Shown here: in pieces, positions 1 through 11,600 of the stretch
Position numbering within the stretch: the first letter of the stretch is position 1
Layout of the letters: each line of letters begins with the position of its first letter
Source of the DNA: UBA1723 sp045629285
Lineage (GTDB): Bacteria > Bacteroidota > Bacteroidia > Bacteroidales > Paludibacteraceae
DNA length: 23,550 nt
Assembly: GCA_045629285.1 (NCBI GenBank)
Contig: JAZQQY010000003.1
Span: 1-23,550 of the forward strand
Direction: 5' to 3'
Position numbers and translations under genes: made by a program
The notes under the pieces: model-generated
Seen by the model: only the letters and a program-made list of their open reading frames with translations
Told to the model about the DNA's origin: nothing
Databases searched by the model: none

Positions 1-3000
1 GAACCATCTCGCTCTCGCTTGAGATCTTCACTGTTCGCTCGCCTGCCGCATCGTAGAAGTAACAAGAGACGCTTCCGTTGTTGTTCACGGCAAGTAGGCG
101 GTTCTCCTCATCCCATAAGAAGGATTTGATCGGTGCGACGGCGTCAACCGACACTGATGTCATGTTTCCGTTGGCGTCAAACTCATAGTTTTGAGTGCGC
201 TGAGTCTTCGACAATTCGGAGTCGACTTTGTCGGCAGCCAACTTTCCGTCGACATTATACTGCTTTGTCTCAACCGAGGCAAGCTGCATAGGATTCTCGT
301 CACCATAAGAGTAGCTGAACTCATGTCCTGCCGACAATGTGCCGTCGAACTGCAGATTTGTCTGGCTCATCGTCAGCTTCTTCGACGTGATGTTGTATAG
401 GTTGTCGTAGCCCATCAGCAAACTGTATTTCGCTGATTTTGAGTCGTCTGCCGACTTGAATAATCCGTCAGCAGTCTTCAATCTGTACCAATCATCATAC
501 GTGTAGGAATGACTCATCGTGCCTCCGATGCCAGCGCTCAAAGCCTCTGAATTTGTCACACCTGTGATGTTTCCTGCAGCGTCGTAAGAATATAGGTTGT
601 TGAGGAATGTTCCTTTTGCCCCCTCTGCCTTGCTCTTTTCGTTGCTGACTATCATCATGTTAAGACGACGGTTCACATCATCATAGTCGTAATGAGTCTC
701 AGTGCCATTACCATATCTGATATAAGATCGCTGCTCGTACGCATCATATTGGATGTCGTCGATATACGTGCAAATATAATTCTTTTGGCCAAGAATTCGC
801 TTCAACTGACCTCCTAAATTGTAATAATACTTAATTTTCTCGCCGTCCGGGTACACCATCTCCTGGATTCTGTTCCATGAATCATATTTCCACTCGGTCG
901 TGTATGTCGCCACGTCGATGCCCGGAATGATTAGGGTTCTGCGGATTTTCTCCACCTCTCCCATCTTGCCGTAGAAATATTCCTGAGCTCCGCTTCCGTC
1001 TTCCACCAATGCCAATCTGCCGACACGGTTATGCTTTGCGTCCACGCCTCCGTAAGTGTACTTCACATTGTTCTTCCACTTGTCCTCGTCCCCTCCGTAG
1101 GTCTGCTCCACCAGACGGTTAAACTCGTACTTGTATGTCACCACGTCGCCCTTGCCTGTCTTCTTTGTCAAGACGTTGCCAAGATTGTCGTATGTGAACG
1201 AAGTCGTTCCTGTTGACGGATGGGTGACGGAAAGTTTGCGTCCCGCCATGTCGTAAGTGTAACTTGTGAATTTACCTGCAGGATCAGTGACCTTAAGAAG
1301 CTGTCCGATACCGTCGAATTGGAATTGCGTCGTCGCCGCATCCTCATTGCTTTTTGTATGGTCCTTCACCGTCTTCAATGTATGCTCCGAGCCATCCGTA
1401 TAGCTATGGACTCGCATCACACCATCGTCGACTGTGGTCTTCAAAGTGTCGTTCTCAATTGAATATTTGGTCTTTGTGATGTAATTATCACTATGCTCAG
1501 AATAAGCGGTCTGCTCCACAGGTCTGTCGAATGCGTCATATTTAATCTCATCCAACTGAGTCAATTTGTCGTATGTGCTATATCCGAAATCATTAAGATT
1601 ACAAACGGAAGGTGCATAGTGGGCGATCTCACGGCCAAGTCGGTCGAACTTTGTAAGTCCGCTCACAATCATCTTTCGCTTTCCGTCGACTTCAGCATTC
1701 TTCTTCACCTGATAGCCTCTTCCAAGACCATCCACAATGGATGCTGTGACCATCGCCTCTTTAGGATGCTGAGGATCATAATGGTAAGTTCTCGCATATC
1801 GTAAACTATCCACATCCCCATAATGATATAGGATTGTGTAAGGAGCACCAGCGCTCAACTCATTAGGGGCAGTCACCTTCGTAACACGACCAAGATCATC
1901 AATCACATACTCTGTGATGAAACCGTTCATATCCTTGACACTCAACGGTATACCATAGCGGTAGTCGTAGTTGAACATGTCGCTTCTGTAGCCGAAGCCG
2001 TCAGTCACACGTGTCGGATACATCCTGTGCTTCTTGTCATACTCATAGGTGTACTTCATGCGTTCCTTCATAAGGTTGCTTTCATCATTCACCTTAGGCA
2101 TGATCTTCTCTATGATGTTGCCAAGTGTATCGTACTTGAATTCAATTGTGGCAGTCGTATTTTTATCCAAATACTGGGTCATCTTGGTCATCGACGTTGG
2201 GTTGTAGCCCGAGCCATCGTATTCAGCAGTGACGTGACGCATCGGATTACCGTCCGACTCTACTTTCACGTCCGTAGGTAAACCGAAAACTCCCGTCTCC
2301 TCATCATAATTCTTATACTTAATCTCAGTTGTATAGCCATTTTTTGCAATGCCATCAGAATAAGTATATTTCATTAGATTTCCAAAATCTCCAAAATCGT
2401 TAGTGACCTCATTTACAGTCACTCCCCCACCCTCTTCTTCAAATCTCTTCGACATTGATTTCACTGGAGCGACGAAGATACGCATGTACTCACCAGAAGT
2501 ACCATACACCAGATCCTTAGATTTAATTTCTTTGGATTTATCTACTTTTCCTGTACCAGAAACTTGATACATTTTATATTCTGTAGTGTCCTTGCTAAAC
2601 ATATCTTTGTCGGAAGCACCACAAACAAAAGATCCAATAGCAGTTCCAGAAGTATAATAATTTGTAGTGTCATATTGCTGCACAATCTGACTCTCCACTT
2701 TATTATCTCCATTTATTCTCTTGGTTCTTACCTCAGCAAAACCATAAAAATCACGCTCACGTCTGTCTCGCTTACCGCCAGAATACTCAAATTCAGTAAC
2801 AACTGGAGGACAGTCACTCTCATCTCTGACTGTATCCCTAACAGTCAATTTAGACATCACCCATTTTCCTCCAGGATGCTGCTGAGTAGGTGTAGAGTGA
2901 GAATACTCCAACTCATACTTTCCTCCGAATGGAGTGGTGACGGATTTTAGTTTGTTAGTTGCACCTACTTTTGAATAACGAACATTCAAACTTGTCTCAC

Positions 3001-6000
3001 TATCAGACTCCAATAAATCAGGGAATCCGTCACCGTCAAAATCAGATATTGCTTTCTGTGTTTTGCTGACGGCATTCGTTTTCGCTCCTGACACAAATGG
3101 TGTCACGGTAACAACCCATGCAGCAGGAATAGTAGCACCTCCATTAGCATAAACAGATGCCGCCGTTGATTTTGACTTGTTGATTGGAGTTCCCGACAAA
3201 AACCATGCATTTTCAGAATCGAATCCTGATCCTGTATTGATATTAGCGTAGTAATTTCTAGGGGCACCAGGTATACCAGGATCATCGTAAAATACTTTAT
3301 CAGGCAACCCATCGCCATTGACATCCACATATTGATGCGTTCCATAGGTTTCCGTAAATGATGCATTTGTGCCACCACTAATATTGGCTTTTCCTTGAAG
3401 TGTGATAGCAACTCCTAAACCAGCTCCCCATGTTGATGATTCTCCTCTGCAAATATTATCCAGTCCATCCATGTGTACTGGTGCTGAAAATGAATAACCT
3501 AAATTTATGCGAACATTTCCATTATCATATACCATATCAGGCAGACCATCACCATTGATATCATACCACTCGTTTAGTGAGTGAGATTCACCGTCCGACA
3601 TATTGCCACTTGCGCTGACAGAACATTCCGTTGTCTTTTTTTGGCTGGCAATTTTCTTCAAGTTGTCTATAGTCCAAGCTGCTTTGCTGAACATATTTGT
3701 GTTCGCTTCTCCGTCTCCTGATTCCTCACTTTTTATCGGAGAAAAAGAAATATTCAGTCCGCTAGCCTTAGCTTCTGCCTCCTGTACTGGCAATCCCCAG
3801 TCTGATGTCGACAACGAATATCCATTCAAGGTTCCATCTTGCAGTGTATATTTTATATTTATTTCTTCATCGTTGCCAGACAGCCAGTCTGGATATCCAT
3901 CACCATTTATATCCATAACTGAAGTTTCAGTTTTTGTTGTTGTCTCTGAATGGCTTCCACTCATTCCTACACCAAATTTTCCAGCCTTGACTCCGCCTCC
4001 CAATGTGGCGGAATGAGTGAACGATGTAGACAACAGCGTCGGAGCTACAGACACTCCAGTCTTCTCACCAGACTCGTCAACTGTAAAATCATAGGAAGGA
4101 ATTTCAGAGTTCACATCAATTATAGGATTTCCCAATCTTGACGGACATTGTTTCTCCGCATCCATATATGCATATATGGTCGCACCAAAGTAACGATTAT
4201 CATTCACACTATAGCTCATAGAGAAGAACTTAGTCTCGTTTGCAGATTCATTTCCGACAAGTCCTTTTATCTTCTCATCCAGATTGTCATCGTTCTCATC
4301 CCAATCTTTCATCTCATCCTCGTCATAATTATTATAACGTTCTGTATCAAAAGTCAAATCAGACAGATTGATAGCTGTTTTATTACCACTATCATCAACT
4401 GATCCCATGTATGCGAACGCTCCCCATCCTCTATACAATGATCCAAATCGTTGGCTTTCCGGATTAAATTGGCAATAAATCGTAGCACGTATTCCTTCAT
4501 TCTCGTTTATGAAGTAGTTCTTTGTCTGAGTGACTCCTGACTCATCAATATACGTTTCAACCACCTCACGTTTTACCTCCACTTTATACTGGGCTGATGC
4601 ATTTTCAACTGAGTCGGAATATACCATTATCCTGACTCCCTTGTCGTGAATATCATCCACTTTATATACCTTGCTCGATCCTGCTTTCAATTTTTCAATA
4701 ACACCCTCTGAATCCATAATAAATATGGACAGATCCTTGTCTTCGAATGATTCCGTTGTCTCACACTCAAGATAAACATTGTCATCCGCATATTCTATAG
4801 ATTCAGAATACGACGGATCAGATTCCAATGTCTTGGCATTTATAATTGTTGGTCCAAACACACTGACAACATTGTTATACATCTGTCTTTTGGGACTGAT
4901 TTTCACTACCTCTTCACTTAAAGCACCTTCTTTATTTACAGTAACCAATGGAGACCATTCTATTTTGTGCGGATCAATTTGGGCTTCCGACATTATATCA
5001 AACGAGAGAACAAGGATATCTTTCTCACTGACATTGATCTCTTTATATTCTTTTGTACCTGATCTGGAACTGTTATTATCCAATGTAATAATATCTTTGG
5101 CTATATCAGTCCATCTGTCAGCGGCTTTTATCTCACTATTTTTTACATCTTCCTTACTTTTGGTTTTTGCCTCGTATACCAAGTTTACAGGAACCAATGC
5201 ACCTTGGAATTCATAATCGCCCCTGATTGAGACTGTCGCAGGACCCTCTACTGTAGCAGTAGATATGAATCCCTCCAAGAAATCATTCTTCGTGCTATAT
5301 TCAGTTAACGACAAACCGTTCTCATCCACATCAAGTGCAGCTGGGTTGTTTATATACCTGATGACAGGTGACCATGTGACTTCATCATTCACTCCCTGCT
5401 CCTTACTTCCTACTCTAAAGAACACTCTGTCTCCTTTCTTAACACTTTCCGTCTTATTAATCGACACAGACGTTCCTGGAGCCAGATACTTCATTTTATC
5501 CGCTCTATTTTCTATCTGGACAGCATATTCTACACCATCTGCAAATTTGTCAGAAGAAGAGGCCGCAGACATTGATATCTCACCAGTAATTTTGATATCT
5601 CCATCGAACGGAGCTTTCCATACCCTGACTATATCATGTAATGGAAATTTCTCCTTAAGCGACTTTTCTACAGCAACAAGATCCACATTTGTCGAGAATC
5701 CTGCAAAATTCGGTATCATACTTTCTTCCATATTGGATAATGGATTCTCCGTTTCTGAGGAATATTCGGAAAAAGTCGGTATGCCCTCCGAATCTAAATG
5801 ATTGAAATATACCCTGCCGTTGTAAGCTATGTCGATCAATCCATCAGAATTGAAATCATTGAAATATACAGGAACTTTACTGGTTTCCCAAGTTTGAGAG
5901 AAAGTTGCACTTATACTTGCTGGTCCTATTCCTACTCCTACATCCTCACCTAATGTATGTGAAGATGAGGATGATCGGGAGAATATATTAAGGGTTCCGC

Positions 6001-8638
6001 CACATTTTTGAGCGGCCTTAAACTTTTTTTCTACAGATTTGTATTCTTTTCCGTATATACCAGCCTCATAAAAGATACCTTCATCATTAGCAAACACCTT
6101 ATCTGGAATTCCATCTCCGTTAATATCTGTCAACGAAATTTTTCCCTCACTGTCATTACTTCCATACGAATATGACAATCCTCCAAATATTGAGAACACT
6201 CCTACATTGCATCCTCCACCTACTGAAAATCCGTTATCCGATTGACCTCCATTGATCATTGTCAAATGATCGTCAAATCCTTCCTTAAGAATTTTAGGGA
6301 ATACTCCTTTGACTGTATTATTTGAATTGTATACGGAATCCTCTTCGGCATATAGATTTCCTTTTAATTCGTGATATTCCAATGTATTGGATGCTACAAG
6401 TTTTCCATTTGCATCATAATGGCTGATGCTTCCCAATAGATCCGCAGAAAAAGGAGTCTCTTTCTTATACGTAAAGAGATAATTCCTTAACAACGCATTT
6501 TCGTAATACACAGTCACTTCTTTCAACATGTGGATATTTGATGTCAAAAAGCCATAACGTGCATTTCCTCTCTTTATCTTCTTCTCTTCATTGTTTGATA
6601 ATACGACTCTTGTATGTGCTTTAGAATTGGAATTTCCAGCCTTAACCTCTTTTAGATATAATGCATTCGTAGTTCCTCCAAGCACTTCCTCCTGAACTGT
6701 CTCATACTCATACTCCTCCCAATCTCCATGCACTTCTTGGATTCTGACAAGTTTCCACTCTGCGATTACATCATTATTTTCGTGGTTCTTGCCCATCAAC
6801 ACTCCCTTCATACTGCCATCAGAATCTTTCTTTCCGTAGTAGTACTTTGTTCCGCTCTTGTCTGTAACCACCCAAGTATAGTTTGCAGGGGAATCACCCA
6901 TACGTACTATCTTTGAAAATGCACCCTCTTTTCTTGGATGGAACGTCACCGGACCATTCTTTCTTTTAATCTGGTCACTTGCTCTATGTGCTAAATAATT
7001 ATCATTCCCATTTTCCATAACGAGCATCGACCCCTCCATAAGATATGTCTCAGATTCGTTTTCATCATCATATCTTGGCACTCCCCATCTTGTCTCAACG
7101 CTGATTGTTGGCACGCTCAGATCCCAGCCTTCTCCAAGAAGACCTGAGCCACCATCACTATTATACTGAATGCCAAGATTTGGCTGCATTCCGTGCCTTG
7201 CCGGAGGCATCTCAAAGCTATACGACAAGTTTGCACTACCTCTATTGTTGGCAGTAGGAGGCTGGATGCTCTGAATCTTTGCTGTTGGATCAGCAAGTTT
7301 AAGGTCGCTCATCATTGTCGGTGTGAAGCCCTGTGTCTCTGGCGACTCTGGAGCCTGGATCACACCATTGATCATATCTGTGAAGTGGTTGGTGCGCGAC
7401 ACGATAAGGTTGTTCTCCTTGTCGATCGAGTCTCTTTTCAACGCCACCCAGTGCTTTGTATCTAGATCAAAATAATATGTGCGGATATCATTCTCTGTAT
7501 AACCGCTCGGAATCTTCGTTCTATCATACTTTAGACTTACTACCGCACCGTCGCCATCAAAATGTGTTCCATGAGGAAGGAATCGGTATCCGTCCACCCC
7601 ATCAGTCACATTGTGCATTCCAAGATCCAATGCAGGCAAATCCTTATGGTTCAACTTCGTCATTGTGATCTTCATATCCTTCTTTGCGACACCACTATCC
7701 ACATCCAAAGCAGCGGACACATCCTGCAACTTGTTATTGTCATTCTTCGATAAAGAAATTTCTTTCTGAGAATGCTTTTCGACATTGCTAGCACACATCA
7801 ATCGTGTAGACGCAGTGCATCCAGACACAGTTGTAACCTTAAGAGTCTTATTAGCTCCATCACATCCGATTGAAACTGCATCCACGTCGTTATTGATCAA
7901 AGCTTCAAATGCTCCTTGATTCAACTCATATTCGTTTGCATTGATATAGACAGTCTTTGACTCTGAATTTCTTACAAAACCTTTGACATATACCTTGCCT
8001 TCAACATTTGTTGCTGTAGCTACTATATTTCCCTTTGCCGCCTTCTCTGCAACGGCAATCTTAAGATTGGATATCTTATATCCATAGTTTGCACTGTCTG
8101 GCAACGTGAACATGAATCTGTTCTTGCCCTTAACTATCCAATTGGCATCAATCTCTTCACTTACATTAGACACTTTATCTGATGAATACGCAATCATACC
8201 TCCCAATGCAGTATGATCGTTGATGCTCAAAACAACACCTGTAGAGCCTGCCACTCCTTCAACATCATAACTTAGCACTACCCTATCTGTTGATGTCAAG
8301 GTAGACGGAATGGTTACCTCAAAAATATTGTCCTCCGGATTATCAATGGAATTGCCTCCATAAAGTCCAATGACACCACTCTTCAATGAAGAAACAAATT
8401 CTCCATACGATGACTTTGATTCCTCTACATGAGGGATTGCCTGAGCTACTGACTCTTCTCTAGTCTGCAACTCTGTCTGGACTTCTTCTGTCTTAACATT
8501 CTTCTTAACATTAACTTTTTCTTCCTTCTTGACCTCAGAATCTTTTTTGTTCTCTTCCTGAAGGTTAGAATAAGTTTTAGCCACGGCACATCCGATGACC
8601 GCAGTGAAAAGTAGGACTACAATATTTTTAGCTTTCAT
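1..8638 (-). CDS. Giant SpvB / FG-GAP / RHS (YD-repeat) surface protein, C-terminus outside window
   Basis: The frame is open from the ATG at 8638 to the left edge, at least 2879 codons, with no stop or frameshift seen. The N-terminus has a signal peptide (hydrophobic residues 6-16) with a possible lipobox VIGC at Cys17, although cleavage after AVA (18-20) is also possible. A Lys/Glu-rich linker follows. Residues about 75-190 look like a jelly-roll domain, and a segment ending near residue 420 (HFTDM) resembles the domain that often precedes SpvB. The SpvB signature GSANLSYSF..PPARHGMQP starts near residue 467. Six calcium-binding DxNxDGxxD motifs of the FG-GAP/VCBS type follow, near residues 833, 924, 1575, 1688, 1769 and 1866. 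YD repeats (YTYDMAGR, YDNLGN, YFYDAAGER) run from about 2090 to the edge. SpvB plus FG-GAP plus RHS is the layout of Tc-toxin B/C proteins, whose RHS repeats form a hollow shell around a C-terminal cargo. Any cargo domain here is not visible, so a toxin role is inference. It lies 22 bp after a smaller RHS paralogue. Confidence 0.93.
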   Translation of the reverse strand, partial: MKAKNIVVLLFTAVIGCAVAKTYSNLQEENKKDSEVKKEEKVNVKKNVKTEEVQTELQTREESVAQAIPHVEESKSSYGEFVSSLKSGVIGLYGGNSIDNPEDNIFEVTIPSTLTSTDRVVLSYDVEGVAGSTGVVLSINDHTALGGMIAYSSDKVSNVSEEIDANWIVKGKNRFMFTLPDSANYGYKISNLKIAVAEKAAKGNIVATATNVEGKVYVKGFVRNSESKTVYINANEYELNQGAFEALINNDVDAVSIGCDGANKTLKVTTVSGCTASTRLMCASNVEKHSQKEISLSKNDNNKLQDVSAALDVDSGVAKKDMKITMTKLNHKDLPALDLGMHNVTDGVDGYRFLPHGTHFDGDGAVVSLKYDRTKIPSGYTENDIRTYYFDLDTKHWVALKRDSIDKENNLIVSRTNHFTDMINGVIQAPESPETQGFTPTMMSDLKLADPTAKIQSIQPPTANNRGSANLSYSFEMPPARHGMQPNLGIQYNSDGGSGLLGEGWDLSVPTISVETRWGVPRYDDENESETYLMEGSMLVMENGNDNYLAHRASDQIKRKNGPVTFHPRKEGAFSKIVRMGDSPANYTWVVTDKSGTKYYYGKKDSDGSMKGVLMGKNHENNDVIAEWKLVRIQEVHGDWEEYEYETVQEEVLGGTTNALYLKEVKAGNSNSKAHTRVVLSNNEEKKIKRGNARYGFLTSNIHMLKEVTVYYENALLRNYLFTYKKETPFSADLLGSISHYDANGKLVASNTLEYHELKGNLYAEEDSVYNSNNTVKGVFPKILKEGFDDHLTMINGGQSDNGFSVGGGCNVGVFSIFGGLSYSYGSNDSEGKISLTDINGDGIPDKVFANDEGIFYEAGIYGKEYKSVEKKFKAAQKCGGTLNIFSRSSSSSHTLGEDVGVGIGPASISATFSQTWETSKVPVYFNDFNSDGLIDIAYNGRVYFNHLDSEGIPTFSEYSSETENPLSNMEESMIPNFAGFSTNVDLVAVEKSLKEKFPLHDIVRVWKAPFDGDIKITGEISMSAASSSDKFADGVEYAVQIENRADKMKYLAPGTSVSINKTESVKKGDRVFFRVGSKEQGVNDEVTWSPVIRYINNPAALDVDENGLSLTEYSTKNDFLEGFISTATVEGPATVSIRGDYEFQGALVPVNLVYEAKTKSKEDVKNSEIKAADRWTDIAKDIITLDNNSSRSGTKEYKEINVSEKDILVLSFDIMSEAQIDPHKIEWSPLVTVNKEGALSEEVVKISPKRQMYNNVVSVFGPTIINAKTLESDPSYSESIEYADDNVYLECETTESFEDKDLSIFIMDSEGVIEKLKAGSSKVYKVDDIHDKGVRIMVYSDSVENASAQYKVEVKREVVETYIDESGVTQTKNYFINENEGIRATIYCQFNPESQRFGSLYRGWGAFAYMGSVDDSGNKTAINLSDLTFDTERYNNYDEDEMKDWDENDDNLDEKIKGLVGNESANETKFFSMSYSVNDNRYFGATIYAYMDAEKQCPSRLGNPIIDVNSEIPSYDFTVDESGEKTGVSVAPTLLSTSFTHSATLGGGVKAGKFGVGMSGSHSETTTKTETSVMDINGDGYPDWLSGNDEEINIKYTLQDGTLNGYSLSTSDWGLPVQEAEAKASGLNISFSPIKSEESGDGEANTNMFSKAAWTIDNLKKIASQKKTTECSVSASGNMSDGESHSLNEWYDINGDGLPDMVYDNGNVRINLGYSFSAPVHMDGLDNICRGESSTWGAGLGVAITLQGKANISGGTNASFTETYGTHQYVDVNGDGLPDKVFYDDPGIPGAPRNYYANINTGSGFDSENAWFLSGTPINKSKSTAASVYANGGATIPAAWVVTVTPFVSGAKTNAVSKTQKAISDFDGDGFPDLLESDSETSLNVRYSKVGATNKLKSVTTPFGGKYELEYSHSTPTQQHPGGKWVMSKLTVRDTVRDESDCPPVVTEFEYSGGKRDRRERDFYGFAEVRTKRINGDNKVESQIVQQYDTTNYYTSGTAIGSFVCGASDKDMFSKDTTEYKMYQVSGTGKVDKSKEIKSKDLVYGTSGEYMRIFVAPVKSMSKRFEEEGGGVTVNEVTNDFGDFGNLMKYTYSDGIAKNGYTTEIKYKNYDEETGVFGLPTDVKVESDGNPMRHVTAEYDGSGYNPTSMTKMTQYLDKNTTATIEFKYDTLGNIIEKIMPKVNDESNLMKERMKYTYEYDKKHRMYPTRVTDGFGYRSDMFNYDYRYGIPLSVKDMNGFITEYVIDDLGRVTKVTAPNELSAGAPYTILYHYGDVDSLRYARTYHYDPQHPKEAMVTASIVDGLGRGYQVKKNAEVDGKRKMIVSGLTKFDRLGREIAHYAPSVCNLNDFGYSTYDKLTQLDEIKYDAFDRPVEQTAYSEHSDNYITKTKYSIENDTLKTTVDDGVMRVHSYTDGSEHTLKTVKDHTKSNEDAATTQFQFDGIGQLLKVTDPAGKFTSYTYDMAGRKLSVTHPSTGTTSFTYDNLGNVLTKKTGKGDVVTYKYEFNRLVEQTYGGDEDKWKNNVKYTYGGVDAKHNRVGRLALVEDGSGAQEYFYGKMGEVEKIRRTLIIPGIDVATYTTEWKYDSWNRIQEMVYPDGEKIKYYYNLGGQLKRILGQKNYICTYIDDIQYDAYEQRSYIRYGNGTETHYDYDDVNRRLNMMIVSNEKSKAEGAKGTFLNNLYSYDAAGNITGVTNSEALSAGIGGTMSHSYTYDDWYRLKTADGLFKSADDSKSAKYSLLMGYDNLYNITSKKLTMSQTNLQFDGTLSAGHEFSYSYGDENPMQLASVETKQYNVDGKLAADKVDSELSKTQRTQNYEFDANGNMTSVSVDAVAPIKSFLWDEENRLLAVNNNGSVSCYFYDAAGERTVKISSESEMV

Positions 8639-8660
8639 ATAGCTCTATTAATGTCTAATT

Positions 8661-11600
8661 TTATCTTCCAAACGCATCTCTTACAAGATGTAATTCATTG
8701 TTCAATTCAAACATCGGAATGTCTGCATTGTTGTCTATGTCTTTCATCAACTCATTTGAGCGAATCAAAGGTATGAACCTCAAATCATCTGATTTACTAA
8801 CATTTCCCTTGCTTCCTATTGTAAACACTGGGATTCTGTCTTTATCTAGTAATTGCACAAATGTGCCATTTGCATCAACACGATAAACATAGAGGTTTGT
8901 CTCCTTATTATCCTCACCATTGTCTACATTCGCACTTCTTAACTCTGAATAATAGAACGGAACATGATCAACTGAGAAATCTTCATCTATAGTTGCAACT
9001 CTCTCCTGAACAGCCTTATTTGCTGTCAATGAATGAAGCGAATCATAGTTGACCACTAAACCTATTTCTTCAACATTTGATCCAGCTCTCTCTATTCGGA
9101 CTGGTCTTGCTCCATAGCTGAATGAATCTACCTCCTTTGTCAATAATCGCTCTCCATTAAGTAAAATATGTTTCACACAAAGGCTGTCTTGATCCTCAAA
9201 ATATGGATTCACAATCAGGTGCTTGCTTTCAATAGTGGAACTGACTCCACTTAAAAGACCATTAACGTGAACCTTCTCGTTTGACGCACCTATATTCATT
9301 GACAAATTGCCAGACATATCATAGAAATAGGCACTCAGAAAGCCATCGTTGGAAACAGCAGCCATTCCAAAATTTTCATCTGCCCCCTTGTCGACTTCTC
9401 CTATACTACTTTCTAATGCAGAAATGAAGGCACTACCCTCTCCCACTCCTTTCGTCTCATACTTAGGAGTATTGTTGTCATACGTCACACTTCTTTCAAT
9501 GCCATTATGGAATACAATAGATGTCAATCTATCCAAATAGTCATACCCCACAGTATCAATATACTGATATTTGAAAGTCTTGCTTCCTTCCACTTTTGAT
9601 GGCAAACCTGCCGCATTGAATGAATATGTCAAAATCTCACCGTCTGGATAAATCATCTCAGTTAGTCTACCCCATGTGTCATACTTGAACTCAGTCACGT
9701 ATGTCTGAATCTTTCCATTAGGGACAACCATAGTTCTTCTGACCTTCGACACATTACCCTGCTGATTGTAGAAATACTCATCCACAACGGAAGAGTTATA
9801 GCTCAAAGCGACGCGATTGCGTCTGCCATACGACGAATTCTTATTACCATAAATATTAGTCACATTTGCCGACGGAATCCTTGGATACCTCACCTCCTTC
9901 AGATTATCCAATTCATATACATAAGTGATCACATCTCCAGATGGAGTCGTCTTAGTAATTATATTGCCAGCATTGTCGTATGTGTAAGATGTGGTCTTTT
10001 TACTTTTAGCATCAGTCACCGACAAGATATTTCCAAGCATATCGTATGTATAAGACAAATCTGTCTTATCGTCTGAATAACGTGTGACTCTTCCAACTGC
10101 GTCATATACAAACTTTTGCTTAACTTCTTCTCCAAAACTATTTAAAGAATGAAGCTCTACAATTCGACCAAACTCATCGTATGTTGGTGATGTGTATTTT
10201 ATCTGTGTTGAAGAATGACGATCATCTGATGGAGTATGCATAAATGTTTTAAGAGCAACCTCATCATACTGGTGAGCTCCATATTTTGTATAAAGGGCTG
10301 CTCCATTTCTTTTATTATCATAAACTTCTCTACCCATACCATCAACATACAACGACGATTGAATATTACTTCTTTTTACCTCATCATATCTAAATAGTTG
10401 TATTGACGATGGAGTCTTAATTGTATCCGTGCAGAAACATTCTGCAAATGCAAGGGTATCTGCAAATTCCAAACTCTCTTTTTCAAATGTCAGCTTACAT
10501 CCAAAATCAATATCAGCTATCGTCAACCCAGAATTATCTCCAAACACTGATTTGAAAAGTCTACTCTTTACAGAATCACTCAACAACGCATTCTTTACCG
10601 AATCTTTGATCGCAATGTCCACTTTCAACGACAACGTATCCAATCTGTCTCTTCCCTTTGTCTCGGAATCTTTATTTAGATTCACTCCATTGTAAGTTGA
10701 AAGAGATGAATAGATTTTTTCTTCATTGCCATTCTTATCTTTCTTTTTAGCATCCTCAAGATCGATTCTTATCGGAGAGACGACGGTGTCTAAACCCGAT
10801 TTCAGCTTATATCCGATTTTTTTCACATATCCGTTGATATCACGGATTGTCTTTGGCAAACCGATTGTATAGTCGTAATCCTCCATGTGCGACGTGAATC
10901 CACGAGAATCCACCACACCTGTCTGGTATTGATTGAAACGTCGATCATACTCATATAGATAAGTAAGCGTCTCTTGGCTTTCCGCACTGTTCGACGGCAT
11001 CTCACACTTCACCATATTTCCATACTCATCGTATGTCAACTCGTATGGGATAAAGTCAGTATTATTCTTATATCTTTTGAAAGTGGCTTTTTTATCACCA
11101 TTATACACTATCTCCTCTTTGAAAACAGTTTTACTATTGTCCTTCACTAAAAAAGACACCTTCTGGTGGTTGTCTGAGAAGGACACTATATAAGAAAGAG
11201 TCCCCACACTATATGAAAATTCTTTTTCTTTCTTTACTCTCGTCATTAGCTTTCCATCCAAAGTGATCTCAGTTGTTCCTATTGAGTAAGCGAACTCCTT
11301 TATATGGTCTGGATTTGAAGCATCATCCTTATACACCGACTCCTTCTTTGCCCTGTAAGACTCGCTTTCATAAATATTTCCAGAGGTTTGGTAATATTCA
11401 CGTCTCATTGTCTGCAAAACCTTATCATCGACACTCATGTTATGTGTAAACACCGTGTCAAAACGGACTGCAGTTATTTTATTCTCGTCCTCACTCTTAT
11501 ATGGATCATTTTTTATTGAATCAATTCTGAATGTAGATCCTCCAGCATAAGAATATCTGTTCAACACATATGGACCGTCCTCGTGATATCCATCATTGAT

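Noticed and set aside
3103..3411. 102-codon minus-strand ORF in a different frame from the giant gene
   Set aside because: It lies wholly inside the FG-GAP region, where the giant's frame carries DVNGDGLPD motifs; the alternative frame has no protein-like pattern.
5265..5801. 178-codon plus-strand ORF
   Set aside because: It is antisense to the giant RHS gene, whose frame is continuous and domain-supported here.
1..8638. Possible frameshift or pseudogene in the giant gene
   Set aside because: Translation at many points (signal peptide, SpvB, six calcium motifs, YD repeats down to the left edge) stays in one frame with no stop.
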